Shown piece by piece: positions 1 through 6,519 of a stretch of 8,994 nt of DNA. Each line of letters begins with the position of its first letter. Position 1 is the stretch's first letter. Below the pieces are notes generated by a model. It saw only the letters and a list, made by a program, of their open reading frames with translations, was not told the DNA's origin and did not search any database. Origin of the DNA: Candidatus Planktophila limnetica. Lineage in GTDB: Bacteria > Actinomycetota > Actinomycetes > Nanopelagicales > Nanopelagicaceae. The translations under genes were made by a program, and so were the position numbers. Location: assembly GCA_029979485.1 (NCBI GenBank), contig JAPOHK010000027.1:1-8994 (forward strand), read 5' to 3'.

Positions 1-24
1 ATTCCCAGCAGGCAAATTAAAGGG

Positions 25-1056
25 TTAAACGCTCACATAGGTAACGGCAAGGCTGGATGTAGCACTGAAATCAATGGCTGAAGCCGCTCGGCCGGCGCTG
101 CTCATCAGGGATCCAAGGGCTGCAACCATAGCCCCGTTATCCGTACACAAAATTGGAGATGGGATGCGAAGGCGTATTCCGGCATCGGAACACCGCTGCT
201 CGGCTAACTGGCGCAACCGTGAATTAGCAGCAACTCCCCCTGCTATCACTAAAGATTCGATGCCAGTTACTTTGCATGCGGCTAAAGATTTTTGTAAAAG
301 CACATCAACAATTGCTTCTTGAAAAGACGCTGCAACATCTGCACGTTTGTATTGCGACGTTGATTCTAAATATCTGGCAACTGCTGTCTTAAGACCTGAG
401 AATGAAAAATCGTATGGACGTGTGCGCCAATCTTCGGCTTGAGTCAATCCGCGTGGAAAATTAATTGCGCTGTTATCCCCATTTTTTGCTTCGCTATCAA
501 CGGCTGGTCCTCCAGGAAAACCTAGACCCATCACTCGCGCAATCTTGTCAAAAGCTTCACCAGCGGCGTCATCCATTGTTGATCCTAAAGATCTTACCGA
601 TGAAGTGATGTCCTCAACTTGCAAAATTGAAGAGTGCCCACCGCTTACAAGCAACGCAATAGTTGGATCAATTGTTTCAGAGTGCGTTAAGTAATCAACA
701 CTAATATGGGCCGCTAAATGATTTACTCCGTAAATTGGCTTATCGAGTGCAAGTGCAAGGGCTGTAGCAGTTGATGTTCCAACTAAGAGTGCTCCAACTA
801 ATCCTGGACCTGCAGTAACCGCAATTGCATCAATATCTTTGAGTGAAACTTTGGCGCCATTTAGGGCACGATCTAGAGCAGGAATCATGGCCTCAAGATG
901 AGCTCTGCTTGCAATTTCTGGAACAACTCCACCAAATCGTGCGTGCTCTTGAACGCTCGACGCAATTTCATTTGCCAGCAATGTGCGGCCACGCACAATA
1001 CCGATAGCGGTTTCATCACAGGATGTTTCGATTCCTAAAACTAACGGTTCGCTCAT
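25..1056 (-). CDS. tsaD: tRNA t6A37 threonylcarbamoyltransferase TsaD
   Basis: This 343-residue ASKHA-family enzyme (E. coli TsaD about 337) transfers the threonylcarbamoyl group from threonylcarbamoyl-AMP to adenosine 37 of ANN-decoding tRNAs, in complex with TsaB and TsaE. The N-terminus [11 protein letters not shown] (7-17) is diagnostic. The metal ligands are H113 and H117 in NHLAAH and D306 in CTDNGAM. Further family motifs are [13 protein letters not shown] (81-93), [10 protein letters not shown], the substrate-region [19 protein letters not shown] and [12 protein letters not shown]. Nothing is missing, so the enzyme should be active. The ATG at 1056 overlaps the rimI stop (ATGA), completing a four-gene coupled chain. 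Only 24 nt follow the TAA stop before the window ends, with no feature visible. In M. tuberculosis groES comes next. Confidence 0.97.
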   Translation of the reverse strand: MSEPLVLGIETSCDETAIGIVRGRTLLANEIASSVQEHARFGGVVPEIASRAHLEAMIPALDRALNGAKVSLKDIDAIAVTAGPGLVGALLVGTSTATALALALDKPIYGVNHLAAHISVDYLTHSETIDPTIALLVSGGHSSILQVEDITSSVRSLGSTMDDAAGEAFDKIARVMGLGFPGGPAVDSEAKNGDNSAINFPRGLTQAEDWRTRPYDFSFSGLKTAVARYLESTSQYKRADVAASFQEAIVDVLLQKSLAACKVTGIESLVIAGGVAANSRLRQLAEQRCSDAGIRLRIPSPILCTDNGAMVAALGSLMSSAGRAASAIDFSATSSLAVTYVSV

Positions 1057-1514
1057 GGCAGCACTTTTCTCATGACGTGAGCATCTAATCCCGGACCGTA
1101 GTAATTCTTGCGCGTATTAATAATTGAGTAACCAAGTGATTCATACAATGCGATTGCAGAGGAGTTGTTGACTCCAACTTCTAGCATCATGGATGGAGCT
1201 ACTCGCATTTGTGCCCACTTTTCAAGTGATTCCATAAAGTGACGAGCTATCCCTTGCCTGCGTGCTTCGGGCAATACGGCAACTGTTAAAACATCAGCGT
1301 CTACTCCGGATGAAACAACCATTACACCGGCATAACCAACTATTTGTTTTTCTGAATCCAGTGCCACAAGAAAATAACGAGTCTTAGGAATTCCAGAAAA
1401 CTCTTCTTTAAACTGGCCCATTGACCATGGCGAATCTGAAAACAACGTGCGCTCCATTGAAACCAAAACAGGAAGATCTAATGGCATTGCTTCGCGATAT
1501 GAAATTTGCATCAT
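1053..1514 (-). CDS. rimI: Ribosomal protein S18 N-alpha-acetyltransferase RimI
   Basis: This 153-residue GNAT acetyltransferase transfers acetyl from acetyl-CoA to the N-terminal residue of ribosomal protein S18 in known RimI proteins. The acetyl-CoA-binding motif RRQGIA is at 85-90, preceded by the beta-strand [29 protein letters not shown] follows (111-129), and E112 and Y124 have the same 12-residue spacing as the catalytic Glu and Tyr described for Salmonella RimI (E103 and Y115). The ending RKNYY matches RimI. Two ATGs are adjacent. The first (1514) overlaps the tsaB stop as ATGA; the second (1511) has the better 5-nt spacing from GGAG at 1520-1517, so the true protein may be 152 residues. 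The stop overlaps the tsaD start. Its place between tsaB and tsaD is normal in actinobacteria. Confidence 0.92.
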   Translation of the reverse strand: MMQISYREAMPLDLPVLVSMERTLFSDSPWSMGQFKEEFSGIPKTRYFLVALDSEKQIVGYAGVMVVSSGVDADVLTVAVLPEARRQGIARHFMESLEKWAQMRVAPSMMLEVGVNNSSAIALYESLGYSIINTRKNYYGPGLDAHVMRKVLP

Positions 1515-2071
1515 CGCTCCGAAGTTGGGACTGCGTCCGGCCGGCGTAGATACATGGGCTGATCTACTTTTGGTAACTGCGCAAAGACAGAAACATCGGG
1601 ATATGAAGCAAAATCAGCAAGACCGTATTTATGTGCACCTTCACCGACAAAGACTTTTCCTTCTACCTCTGCAGGAAGAGTTACGTGTGGACCATCAATG
1701 CGTTTTCCATCTTTATAAGAGGCCCAATAAATTTCTTTACGCCTTGCATCAGTTGCGGCAATGTACTCAGATGCGGTGCATGCGATTGCATCGAGTGAAC
1801 ATACCCCACGCAATTCAATTCTTCTTGCCCACGCAAAAGCTTGCGCAAATGAGATTCCTGCTCGCAATCCTGTGTATGGACCTGGTCCCATCCCGACAAT
1901 AACTTCCGAAATATTATTTTCTGTTGCAAGTGCTTTTTTCACTAAACGCGGAACCGCTTCTGCGTGAGCTATTGCCCCATCTTCATGCTCTGACCAAATA
2001 ATTTTGTTATTTGAAATTAAACCAACAGAAGTTCGTGAAGTTGAAGTATCGATAACTAATTGCGCGCTCAT
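1511..2071 (-). CDS. tsaB: tRNA t6A biosynthesis protein TsaB
   Basis: TsaB is the inactive ASKHA-fold paralogue that dimerises with TsaD in the threonylcarbamoyl-transfer complex. The sequence starts LVIDTSTSRTSVGL (residues 5-18), has H36 within AHAEAVPRLV, and the diagnostic GPGPYTGLRAG (62-72). The C-terminus PMYLRRPDAV is the usual TsaB ending. At 186 residues it is shorter than E. coli TsaB (about 231), with the shortening in the C-terminal half, in keeping with a streamlined genome. The ATG at 2071 overlaps the tsaE stop (ATGA), and its own TGA overlaps the rimI start, so translation is coupled on both sides. It is not TsaD, because it lacks the HxxxH metal site. Confidence 0.93.
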   Translation of the reverse strand: MSAQLVIDTSTSRTSVGLISNNKIIWSEHEDGAIAHAEAVPRLVKKALATENNISEVIVGMGPGPYTGLRAGISFAQAFAWARRIELRGVCSLDAIACTASEYIAATDARRKEIYWASYKDGKRIDGPHVTLPAEVEGKVFVGEGAHKYGLADFASYPDVSVFAQLPKVDQPMYLRRPDAVPTSER

Positions 2072-2508
2072 ACGGAAAAACCTGCCCAGCGATCGCCTAC
2101 GCAGTTAAAGGAAACCTGACGAACCTCATCGCTTCGATCAATAGTGATTTCTAGACGTTGATCTGAGAGGCGAGCTGACTCTGCTCCACCCCACTCAATT
2201 ACTGTGACCGAATTTTCGCGATCAGAATCTAAATCCAAATCATCAAGAAACAAGGCGGCTTTACCTGAATCTAACAACCGATACACATCCACGTGAATTA
2301 AGGGCAGAGAGCCCAGATAGCTCTTTGAAATAACAAAGGTTGGCGATGTAACGCCTTCAATACCTAATGATTGTGCGATGCCTTGAACTAAAACAGTTTT
2401 ACATGCACCTAAATCTCCGTTGAGCAGAATCAAATCTCCGCTCTCTAACTGTGCACCAATTTTTGCACCCAAGTTGTGCATCTCTGTGGCACTGGAGATT
2501 TCAATCAT
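2068..2508 (-). CDS. tsaE: tRNA t6A biosynthesis ATPase TsaE, with Cys in the P-loop
   Basis: This 146-residue protein has the usual TsaE length (E. coli about 153). TsaE binds the TsaB-TsaD complex and its ATPase activity drives the cycle that makes threonylcarbamoyladenosine at tRNA position 37. Visible are the P-loop GDLGACKT (31-38), the switch region TSPTF (54-58), the HVDVYRL motif (72-78) and the conserved E105-W106 in VIEWGG. The P-loop is unusual: position 36, the glycine before the invariant lysine, is cysteine (TGT instead of a GGN codon). Everything else looks normal, so a functional protein is likely. The ATG at 2508 has no Shine-Dalgarno sequence and lies next to a -10-like element. 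It is the first gene of the left-hand unit and ends in an ATGA overlap with tsaB. Confidence 0.93.
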   Translation of the reverse strand: MIEISSATEMHNLGAKIGAQLESGDLILLNGDLGACKTVLVQGIAQSLGIEGVTSPTFVISKSYLGSLPLIHVDVYRLLDSGKAALFLDDLDLDSDRENSVTVIEWGGAESARLSDQRLEITIDRSDEVRQVSFNCVGDRWAGFSV

Positions 2509-2528
2509 AATGAATAATCATAATGAAT
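2503..2528 (-). repeat. Perfect 13-bp tandem direct repeat at the tsaE start
   Basis: The minus-strand sequence ATTCATTATGATT occurs twice without a gap (2528-2516 and 2515-2503). The downstream copy carries the tsaE start codon at 2508. The upstream copy carries an out-of-frame ATG at 2521 and supplies the -10-like TATGAT. The upstream ATG opens a six-codon frame (MIIHYD) ending with TGA at 2501-2503, just inside tsaE. Confidence 0.9.
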
Positions 2529-2545
2529 ACAGATTAGTAGATGAA
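2517..2545 (-). promoter_or_regulatory. Candidate promoter for the tsaE operon, possibly leaderless
   Basis: TATGAT (2522 to 2517 on the minus strand) differs from the -10 consensus at one base and ends 8 nt before the ATG of tsaE at 2508. A start of transcription at the usual distance would fall on or next to that ATG, and no Shine-Dalgarno sequence is present, so a leaderless mRNA is likely. The -35 candidate TTCATC (2545 to 2540, 17-bp spacer) is weak, and it overlaps the T-rich tail of the upstream terminator. The location right after a terminator supports a promoter here, but the hexamers alone are short. Confidence 0.5.
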
Positions 2546-2551
2546 AAGAAG

Positions 2552-2581
2552 AACGGGGGCCTGGTTGCCCAGACCCCCGTT
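2552..2581 (-). terminator. Intrinsic terminator of the alr-liv-hydrolase unit
   Basis: On the minus strand AACGGGGGTCTGG pairs with CCAGGCCCCCGTT around a GCAA loop, a GNRA-type tetraloop, giving a 13-bp GC-rich stem. It is followed by TCTTCTTTTC, a pyrimidine-rich, T-rich tail. The one non-Watson-Crick position (2560/2573) is a U-G wobble in the minus-strand RNA but a C-A mismatch in plus-strand RNA, so the hairpin is built for minus-strand transcription. It starts 23 nt after the hydrolase stop and separates the transporter unit from tsaE. Confidence 0.9.
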
Positions 2582-2604
2582 TATTACTTCTCTTAGTTCA
2601 CAAA

Positions 2605-4185
2605 TTACTTCTGGTAGTACTTAAGAAGTGGTACCGAGTACTCACGATCAAAGAGTAGGCCATCCACATTTGCTACAGCTTTTTCAACAGCAGCATCTGA
2701 TGGAACTGAACCTTTCTTTGCCGCACTTGCTGCCAACTTGGCAACAGTTAGTACTTGATCAGATGAGAACTGGCAGTGTCCAGTTCCATTTGGCCATGCA
2801 GTGCTGGTTGTATCAGGTGAGCCAGTTGCTGAGAATCGAGTCCACTTGTCATCTGTAACAACCCAGAGTGGCAAGAACTTCTTTGTGTTCTTGAGGTTCT
2901 TATTTGTAAGCCACTGTGAATTACCTGCTGGTGTGATCATGTCAGCAGTACCAGTCATTGTGATTGTTGGTACTAGTGCTTTGCCCTTGTGAGCAACTTG
3001 GGCCATTAGTCCATTAAGGCCTTTATCACTTGCTGTTATGCGCTTTCCATATGGTGAGCTCAAAATTGAGAGCATTCCATCGATTGCGCTATTACCGCTG
3101 AGTGCGACGTTAAAGCTTGCGCGCTCATCTGCGATACGTGCTGCGTAATCTGTGGTTGTGTTGTCGTAGAAAGCTCCACCTACACGACGCTCTAGATCAA
3201 GGGTTGCAAAGATTCCAAGTCCGGCTGCATAACCTGCGTTTTCAGCGATTCCAAGTGCAGGTGCAAGTGCAAGTGCGAACGCTGTTTCTACTCCAGGAAA
3301 TGATGAACCATCAAAGTGTTGGCTCTGAGTTGGAACACCAGCCATCAAACCAATAAGTGTCAACGCACTACGGGCAGGAATCGCCTTAATAGATGCTGGC
3401 ATTGGTGATGTTGCTGGCCATGTCTTCGCAGTATCGGTTTCTAGGATTGTTCCGCCGATGTGACGAAGCACAGCAGCAACCTTTCCTAGATTTAATGCAG
3501 CTTGTCCAACACCAGCTGGACCATCGGCATAACCGCTGACTGTGATGCTTGGATCAAAGAATGTCTTCATTCCCCATAGGAGATCTCCGGCATACGTAAG
3601 TTCTGCATTTACGTTTCCTGCAGCAGTACAAATTGGTGCCGCTGATTTGATTAACTTAGGAAAACGTTCTGCAAGTGCTTGAGTAATAAAGCCACCCATT
3701 GATGCACCCCATGCGATAACTCCCTTTGTGTCAGGAAGTTCTGACTTAAGGATTCCGATAAGTTCAACGTTTGTCTTTACTGCAGATCCAACCGTCCAGC
3801 CTTGAGTGTCAAAGCCCGAACCTGCAACGGCATAACCAGCTGCAAGGAGTTGGTTTACAACATAGGTTGATGGACCAACTTCTGCACTCATATCAACAAT
3901 GTATGGGGTTGTGCCTCCTGGAGGCTGAATACCTGCAGGAAGGTTTACTGCATAACGATATCCGTGTGACCAGAGGTACACAGTTCCGTTGAAGTTTTCA
4001 GTGTTGGTGCGGTATTCAAAATTGGCACCATCTGATGTTTTACCTTTACACACTTCAACATAGAGACCATTTGAAGTTTGCTCTGCATCACATGATGAAG
4101 CGTGTGCGGCAGGTGCAATTGCAACTGCTGACATTGTTACGAGAGATGCTGCAACAGCTAGTGCTGCGAAGCGTGATTTCTTCAT
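2605..4185 (-). CDS. Secreted alpha/beta-hydrolase (serine hydrolase), function unknown
   Basis: This 526-residue exported hydrolase begins MKKSRFAALAVAASLV and has a signal peptide ending in an A-x-A site at AAHA (about residue 29). Alpha/beta-hydrolase hallmarks are a candidate oxyanion-hole motif SHGY (73-76), the nucleophile elbow GASMGG with S162, a candidate acid D415 in GTADMITP, and a candidate base H470 in GTGHCQF. About 250 residues between nucleophile and acid suggest a large cap or lid domain. Four cysteines (C32, C46, C186, C471) could form two disulfides outside the cell. I chose the ATG at 4185 because AGGA lies 8 nt upstream, overlapping the stop of the binding-protein gene. 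The gap between the two genes is 11 nt, so they are likely co-translated. Lysines are largely AAG, as in the binding protein. Esterase, lipase, amidase or peptidase activity are all possible; the substrate is unknown. Confidence 0.85.
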   Translation of the reverse strand: MKKSRFAALAVAASLVTMSAVAIAPAAHASSCDAEQTSNGLYVEVCKGKTSDGANFEYRTNTENFNGTVYLWSHGYRYAVNLPAGIQPPGGTTPYIVDMSAEVGPSTYVVNQLLAAGYAVAGSGFDTQGWTVGSAVKTNVELIGILKSELPDTKGVIAWGASMGGFITQALAERFPKLIKSAAPICTAAGNVNAELTYAGDLLWGMKTFFDPSITVSGYADGPAGVGQAALNLGKVAAVLRHIGGTILETDTAKTWPATSPMPASIKAIPARSALTLIGLMAGVPTQSQHFDGSSFPGVETAFALALAPALGIAENAGYAAGLGIFATLDLERRVGGAFYDNTTTDYAARIADERASFNVALSGNSAIDGMLSILSSPYGKRITASDKGLNGLMAQVAHKGKALVPTITMTGTADMITPAGNSQWLTNKNLKNTKKFLPLWVVTDDKWTRFSATGSPDTTSTAWPNGTGHCQFSSDQVLTVAKLAASAAKKGSVPSDAAVEKAVANVDGLLFDREYSVPLLKYYQK

Positions 4186-4193
4186 AGTTAAGT

Positions 4194-4198
4194 TCCTC
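4194..4198 (-). promoter_or_regulatory. Ribosome binding site of the hydrolase gene, overlapping the upstream stop
   Basis: The minus strand reads GAGGA across and just after the TGA stop of the binding-protein gene, 8 nt from the ATG at 4185. It supports 4185 over the in-frame ATG at 4200, which has a poorer leader and would precede the signal peptide with MRNLT. Confidence 0.7.
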
Positions 4199-5507
4199 AT
4201 GAGTTTGTTGGCAATCCGTTAGTAGGAAGTGGTGCACGTGAAATCGTTGCAGAGACAACTGGTCCCGAACCGGAATCAGTTGTGTAAAGAACTCTCTTGC
4301 CATCGATTGGTTGTAGTGAACCTGTTGCTGAGTACTTACCAATCCAGTAGCCGGAGTAACCGACGTGTGAACTAGGTGAATACTTAAGCGGTGTAAATCC
4401 AGCGCTTGCAAACTTTGCACCCTTAGTTTCGATTGCCTTAATAAGGCCATCGCGTGTTGGGTTCTTGCCTGCTGCACGGAGTGCTTGAACTGTAAGCATT
4501 GCTGAGTTCATGCCCTGAAGTACTGTGAGATCAAATGTTGATCCTGGTACGTACTTCGCGTAAATGCCCTTGAAGAAGTTTACGTATTCATCAGTTGCAT
4601 CAGATGGGTCTGGTGCGAAGCTTGTTCCAATTGCACCGTTAAGAATTGCTAGTGGAACTCCACCAGCTCTAAGGGTGTTTGAATCGCCACCAACTGAACC
4701 GAGCATCCAGCCAACTGTTGGACGGTATTGCAGACCTGCTGCTGCACCGAGAACTGCGGCTGATGTTGTAGTTGTTGCAAAGATGATTGCGATATCAATA
4801 TTTGCTGGCTTTAGCTTTCCTGTAATCCAGCCCTGAGCCGCTGCCAATGAGTCAGCACCTGTTGGGAACTTGATTGTTACTTCTGGCTTAAGGCCTGCAG
4901 TTGCAAAACCTGCAACAGCATCTAGACCGAAGTCATCATCTTGAACAATAAGTGCAACTTTCTTGCCCTTGTAATTGTCATCGATGTACTTGGCCATGAT
5001 CTTTGCTTCCATTACGTATGAAGGAAGCACAGCAAATGTGGTCTTGTACTTAGCCTTATCTGCGAAACCGCTAAATCCTGTGTTCACAAATAAATCTGGA
5101 ACGCCACGACCGCTGAGGTTGGCAGAACGAAGTGCTGCAAGGTGATTTGCAGTACCAAGTGCTCCAACGATCGCGAAAACTTTATCTTTCATGATCAGAT
5201 CGTTTGTCGCCTTGACTGCAAGAGTTGGAACGTAAGCGTCATCTTTTGAAATCAGATTGATCTTGCGTCCGTAAACTCCACCGTTGTCATTGACGTGAGA
5301 GAAATACGCTTTCATCGCGCCAGGAATTTTGCCGTAAACAGCTGCAACTTTTCCGGACAGTGGCGATGTAATTCCAAGCTTAATTTCGGTACTTGTGATA
5401 CCTGGTTGGCTCGCAGCTTGTGCTGGCATTGTTGATAACGCCATTGCTCCTGCCGCAATCACCGCAGAAACGAACAAAGCTCGTTTCTTAGGAGTGTTTC
5501 TGATCAT
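4197..5507 (-). CDS. HAAT-family substrate-binding protein (LivK-like), Sec-exported, no lipobox
   Basis: This 436-residue protein is the extracytoplasmic receptor of the importer. A signal peptide is clear: basic MIRNTPKKR, a hydrophobic core, and an A-x-A site at PAQA before ASQPG (cleavage near residue 30). The mature part starts ITSTEIKLGITSPLSG and continues with NDNGGVYGRKINLISKDD and VFAIVGALGT, typical of type I periplasmic-binding folds (the leucine/isoleucine/valine and amide-binding group). It is longer than E. coli LivJ/LivK (about 370 residues). I chose the ATG at 5507 because GGAAGGA lies 5 nt upstream; the frame runs open to 5636 but that part overlaps livM. There is no cysteine in the whole protein and no C-terminal anchor. 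Lysine codons are mostly AAG (about 24 AAG to 8 AAA by hand), suggesting strong expression. The ligand cannot be read from the sequence, so I give no symbol. Confidence 0.93.
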   Translation of the reverse strand: MIRNTPKKRALFVSAVIAAGAMALSTMPAQAASQPGITSTEIKLGITSPLSGKVAAVYGKIPGAMKAYFSHVNDNGGVYGRKINLISKDDAYVPTLAVKATNDLIMKDKVFAIVGALGTANHLAALRSANLSGRGVPDLFVNTGFSGFADKAKYKTTFAVLPSYVMEAKIMAKYIDDNYKGKKVALIVQDDDFGLDAVAGFATAGLKPEVTIKFPTGADSLAAAQGWITGKLKPANIDIAIIFATTTTSAAVLGAAAGLQYRPTVGWMLGSVGGDSNTLRAGGVPLAILNGAIGTSFAPDPSDATDEYVNFFKGIYAKYVPGSTFDLTVLQGMNSAMLTVQALRAAGKNPTRDGLIKAIETKGAKFASAGFTPLKYSPSSHVGYSGYWIGKYSATGSLQPIDGKRVLYTTDSGSGPVVSATISRAPLPTNGLPTNS

Positions 5508-5512
5508 GTAAG

Positions 5513-5519
5513 TCCTTCC
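5513..5519 (-). promoter_or_regulatory. Ribosome binding site of the substrate-binding protein gene
   Basis: GGAAGGA stands 5 nt before the ATG at 5507 in the 34-nt gap after livM. It is the strongest Shine-Dalgarno sequence in the window and fixes the start at the first residue of a well-formed signal peptide. Confidence 0.8.
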
Positions 5520-5541
5520 ATTGAGGATGCTGAGGGTTTGT

Positions 5542-6519
5542 TTAGCCAGAATGTGTTTTGCGTTTGTGACGCAGATGATGCAACTTTTCTCCCGGTCCAT
5601 TCGGTGTGAATAGAACCGCAAGAATAAGTAGTGCACTCACCAACAATCCTGGCAAGGTCGAGGTAATTTTCAATGAGTCACCAAAACGGCTCGCAACCGA
5701 ATCGGCAACCTCAGGGATTATCACCAAGATCACTGCCCCTAGCATCACACCTTTTAGGTCATAAATGCCAGAGACAACGGCGCCTGTCACCAGCGCAAAT
5801 GAGAGAGATAGGGGGAAAGCGGAGGGGGAAACGGTGCTTATGGTCAGTACAAGCAGGGCTCCAGCCAGTCCAGCCAGTCCAGAGCTGAGGGAAAAGGCCA
5901 GAACCTTCTGGCGACCGGTATGGACCCCACAGAGCTGGGCGGCGACATCGTTGCTGCGAAGAGCTCGCCATGTGCGTCCATATTTAGATTGCAAAATGTT
6001 TGCTAACCAAAACATCGTAATTAATGCAGCAAGAGTTGTAATCCAGAAGAACCACTTGTACTGAGAAAAACTCTCTCCCAAACTTGCAGGTGGCAAACCA
6101 GGATCTAAATAAATTCCTTGTTCACCGCCCAATATTGAAAATTGATTTGCAAGTGATGGTAGACCAACTGCTAGCGCAAGTGTTGTTCCCGCAAGATACG
6201 GGCCTGATAAACGTGCTGCTGCAAAACCAAGAATGCCGCCGAAGATTCCTGTAACGAGTGCTGCCATAACGAATGCAAACCACAAAGGCAATGACGCATT
6301 TGCAACACACAGAGCAGCGACATATCCACCAAATGCCATAAGCGCGCCGTGTCCAAGAGAAATTTGTCCTGAGTATCCAGTCAGCAAAATGATTGAACCA
6401 ATTGCAATGACATAGACCGCGATTGATGCACCTTGATACACACGTAATTCATCGACGCGATCACCGATTAATAAGAGCACCCAACCGAGTGCAATAAAGA
6501 GGAGTAAACGTTTACGCAC
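5542..6519 (-). CDS. livM: HAAT-family ABC importer permease, LivM-like
   Basis: This 325-residue membrane permease is the partner of the LivH-like protein. It contains the LivM hallmark TGYSGQISLGHGALMAFGGY (about 47-66) and a later conserved stretch TGAVVSGIYDLKGVMLGAVI in the family's coupling region. I chose the GTG at 6519 because it is preceded by AGAGGAG with 5 nt spacing and yields VRKRLLLFIALG, a positively charged start leading into a membrane helix. The open frame extends upstream to 6573, but those residues overlap livH and look unrelated. The start lies inside the last codons of livH (8-nt overlap). Part of the gene, about 5700-5980, is notably GC-rich with different codon choice (near 62% GC in 5821-5940 against about 39% in 6001-6120). 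A 9-bp tandem repeat encodes GLAGLAG there. Confidence 0.93.
   Translation of the reverse strand: MRKRLLLFIALGWVLLLIGDRVDELRVYQGASIAVYVIAIGSIILLTGYSGQISLGHGALMAFGGYVAALCVANASLPLWFAFVMAALVTGIFGGILGFAAARLSGPYLAGTTLALAVGLPSLANQFSILGGEQGIYLDPGLPPASLGESFSQYKWFFWITTLAALITMFWLANILQSKYGRTWRALRSNDVAAQLCGVHTGRQKVLAFSLSSGLAGLAGALLVLTISTVSPSAFPLSLSFALVTGAVVSGIYDLKGVMLGAVILVIIPEVADSVASRFGDSLKITSTLPGLLVSALLILAVLFTPNGPGEKLHHLRHKRKTHSG

Noticed and set aside
1..24. Start of a further gene or terminator after tsaD
   Set aside because: Only 24 nt are present, with no complete hairpin, ribosome binding site or start that can be judged.
1447..1902. 151-codon open frame on the plus strand over rimI/tsaB
   Set aside because: It is antisense to two well-recognised coupled genes, its translation is rich in Gln, His and Leu with no family motif, and no ribosome binding site or promoter precedes it.
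4088..4477. Minus-strand 129-codon frame across the binding-protein/hydrolase junction
   Set aside because: It is out of frame with both genes and has low-complexity Gln/Thr/Cys content; both genes in the other frames have strong motifs and ribosome binding sites.
5508..5600. Internal promoter before the binding-protein gene
   Set aside because: I looked because codon use implies higher expression, but no pair of -35 and -10 hexamers with proper spacing is convincing, so I list only the codon observation.
5508..5636. N-terminal extension of the binding protein to 5636
   Set aside because: It would overlap livM by about 95 nt and put 43 non-homologous residues ahead of an intact signal peptide that has its own strong ribosome binding site.
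5765..6064. Plus-strand 99-codon frame and other plus-strand frames in livM
   Set aside because: They lie opposite clear LivM coding sequence; openness is helped by the GC-rich patch. No motif or start signal supports them.
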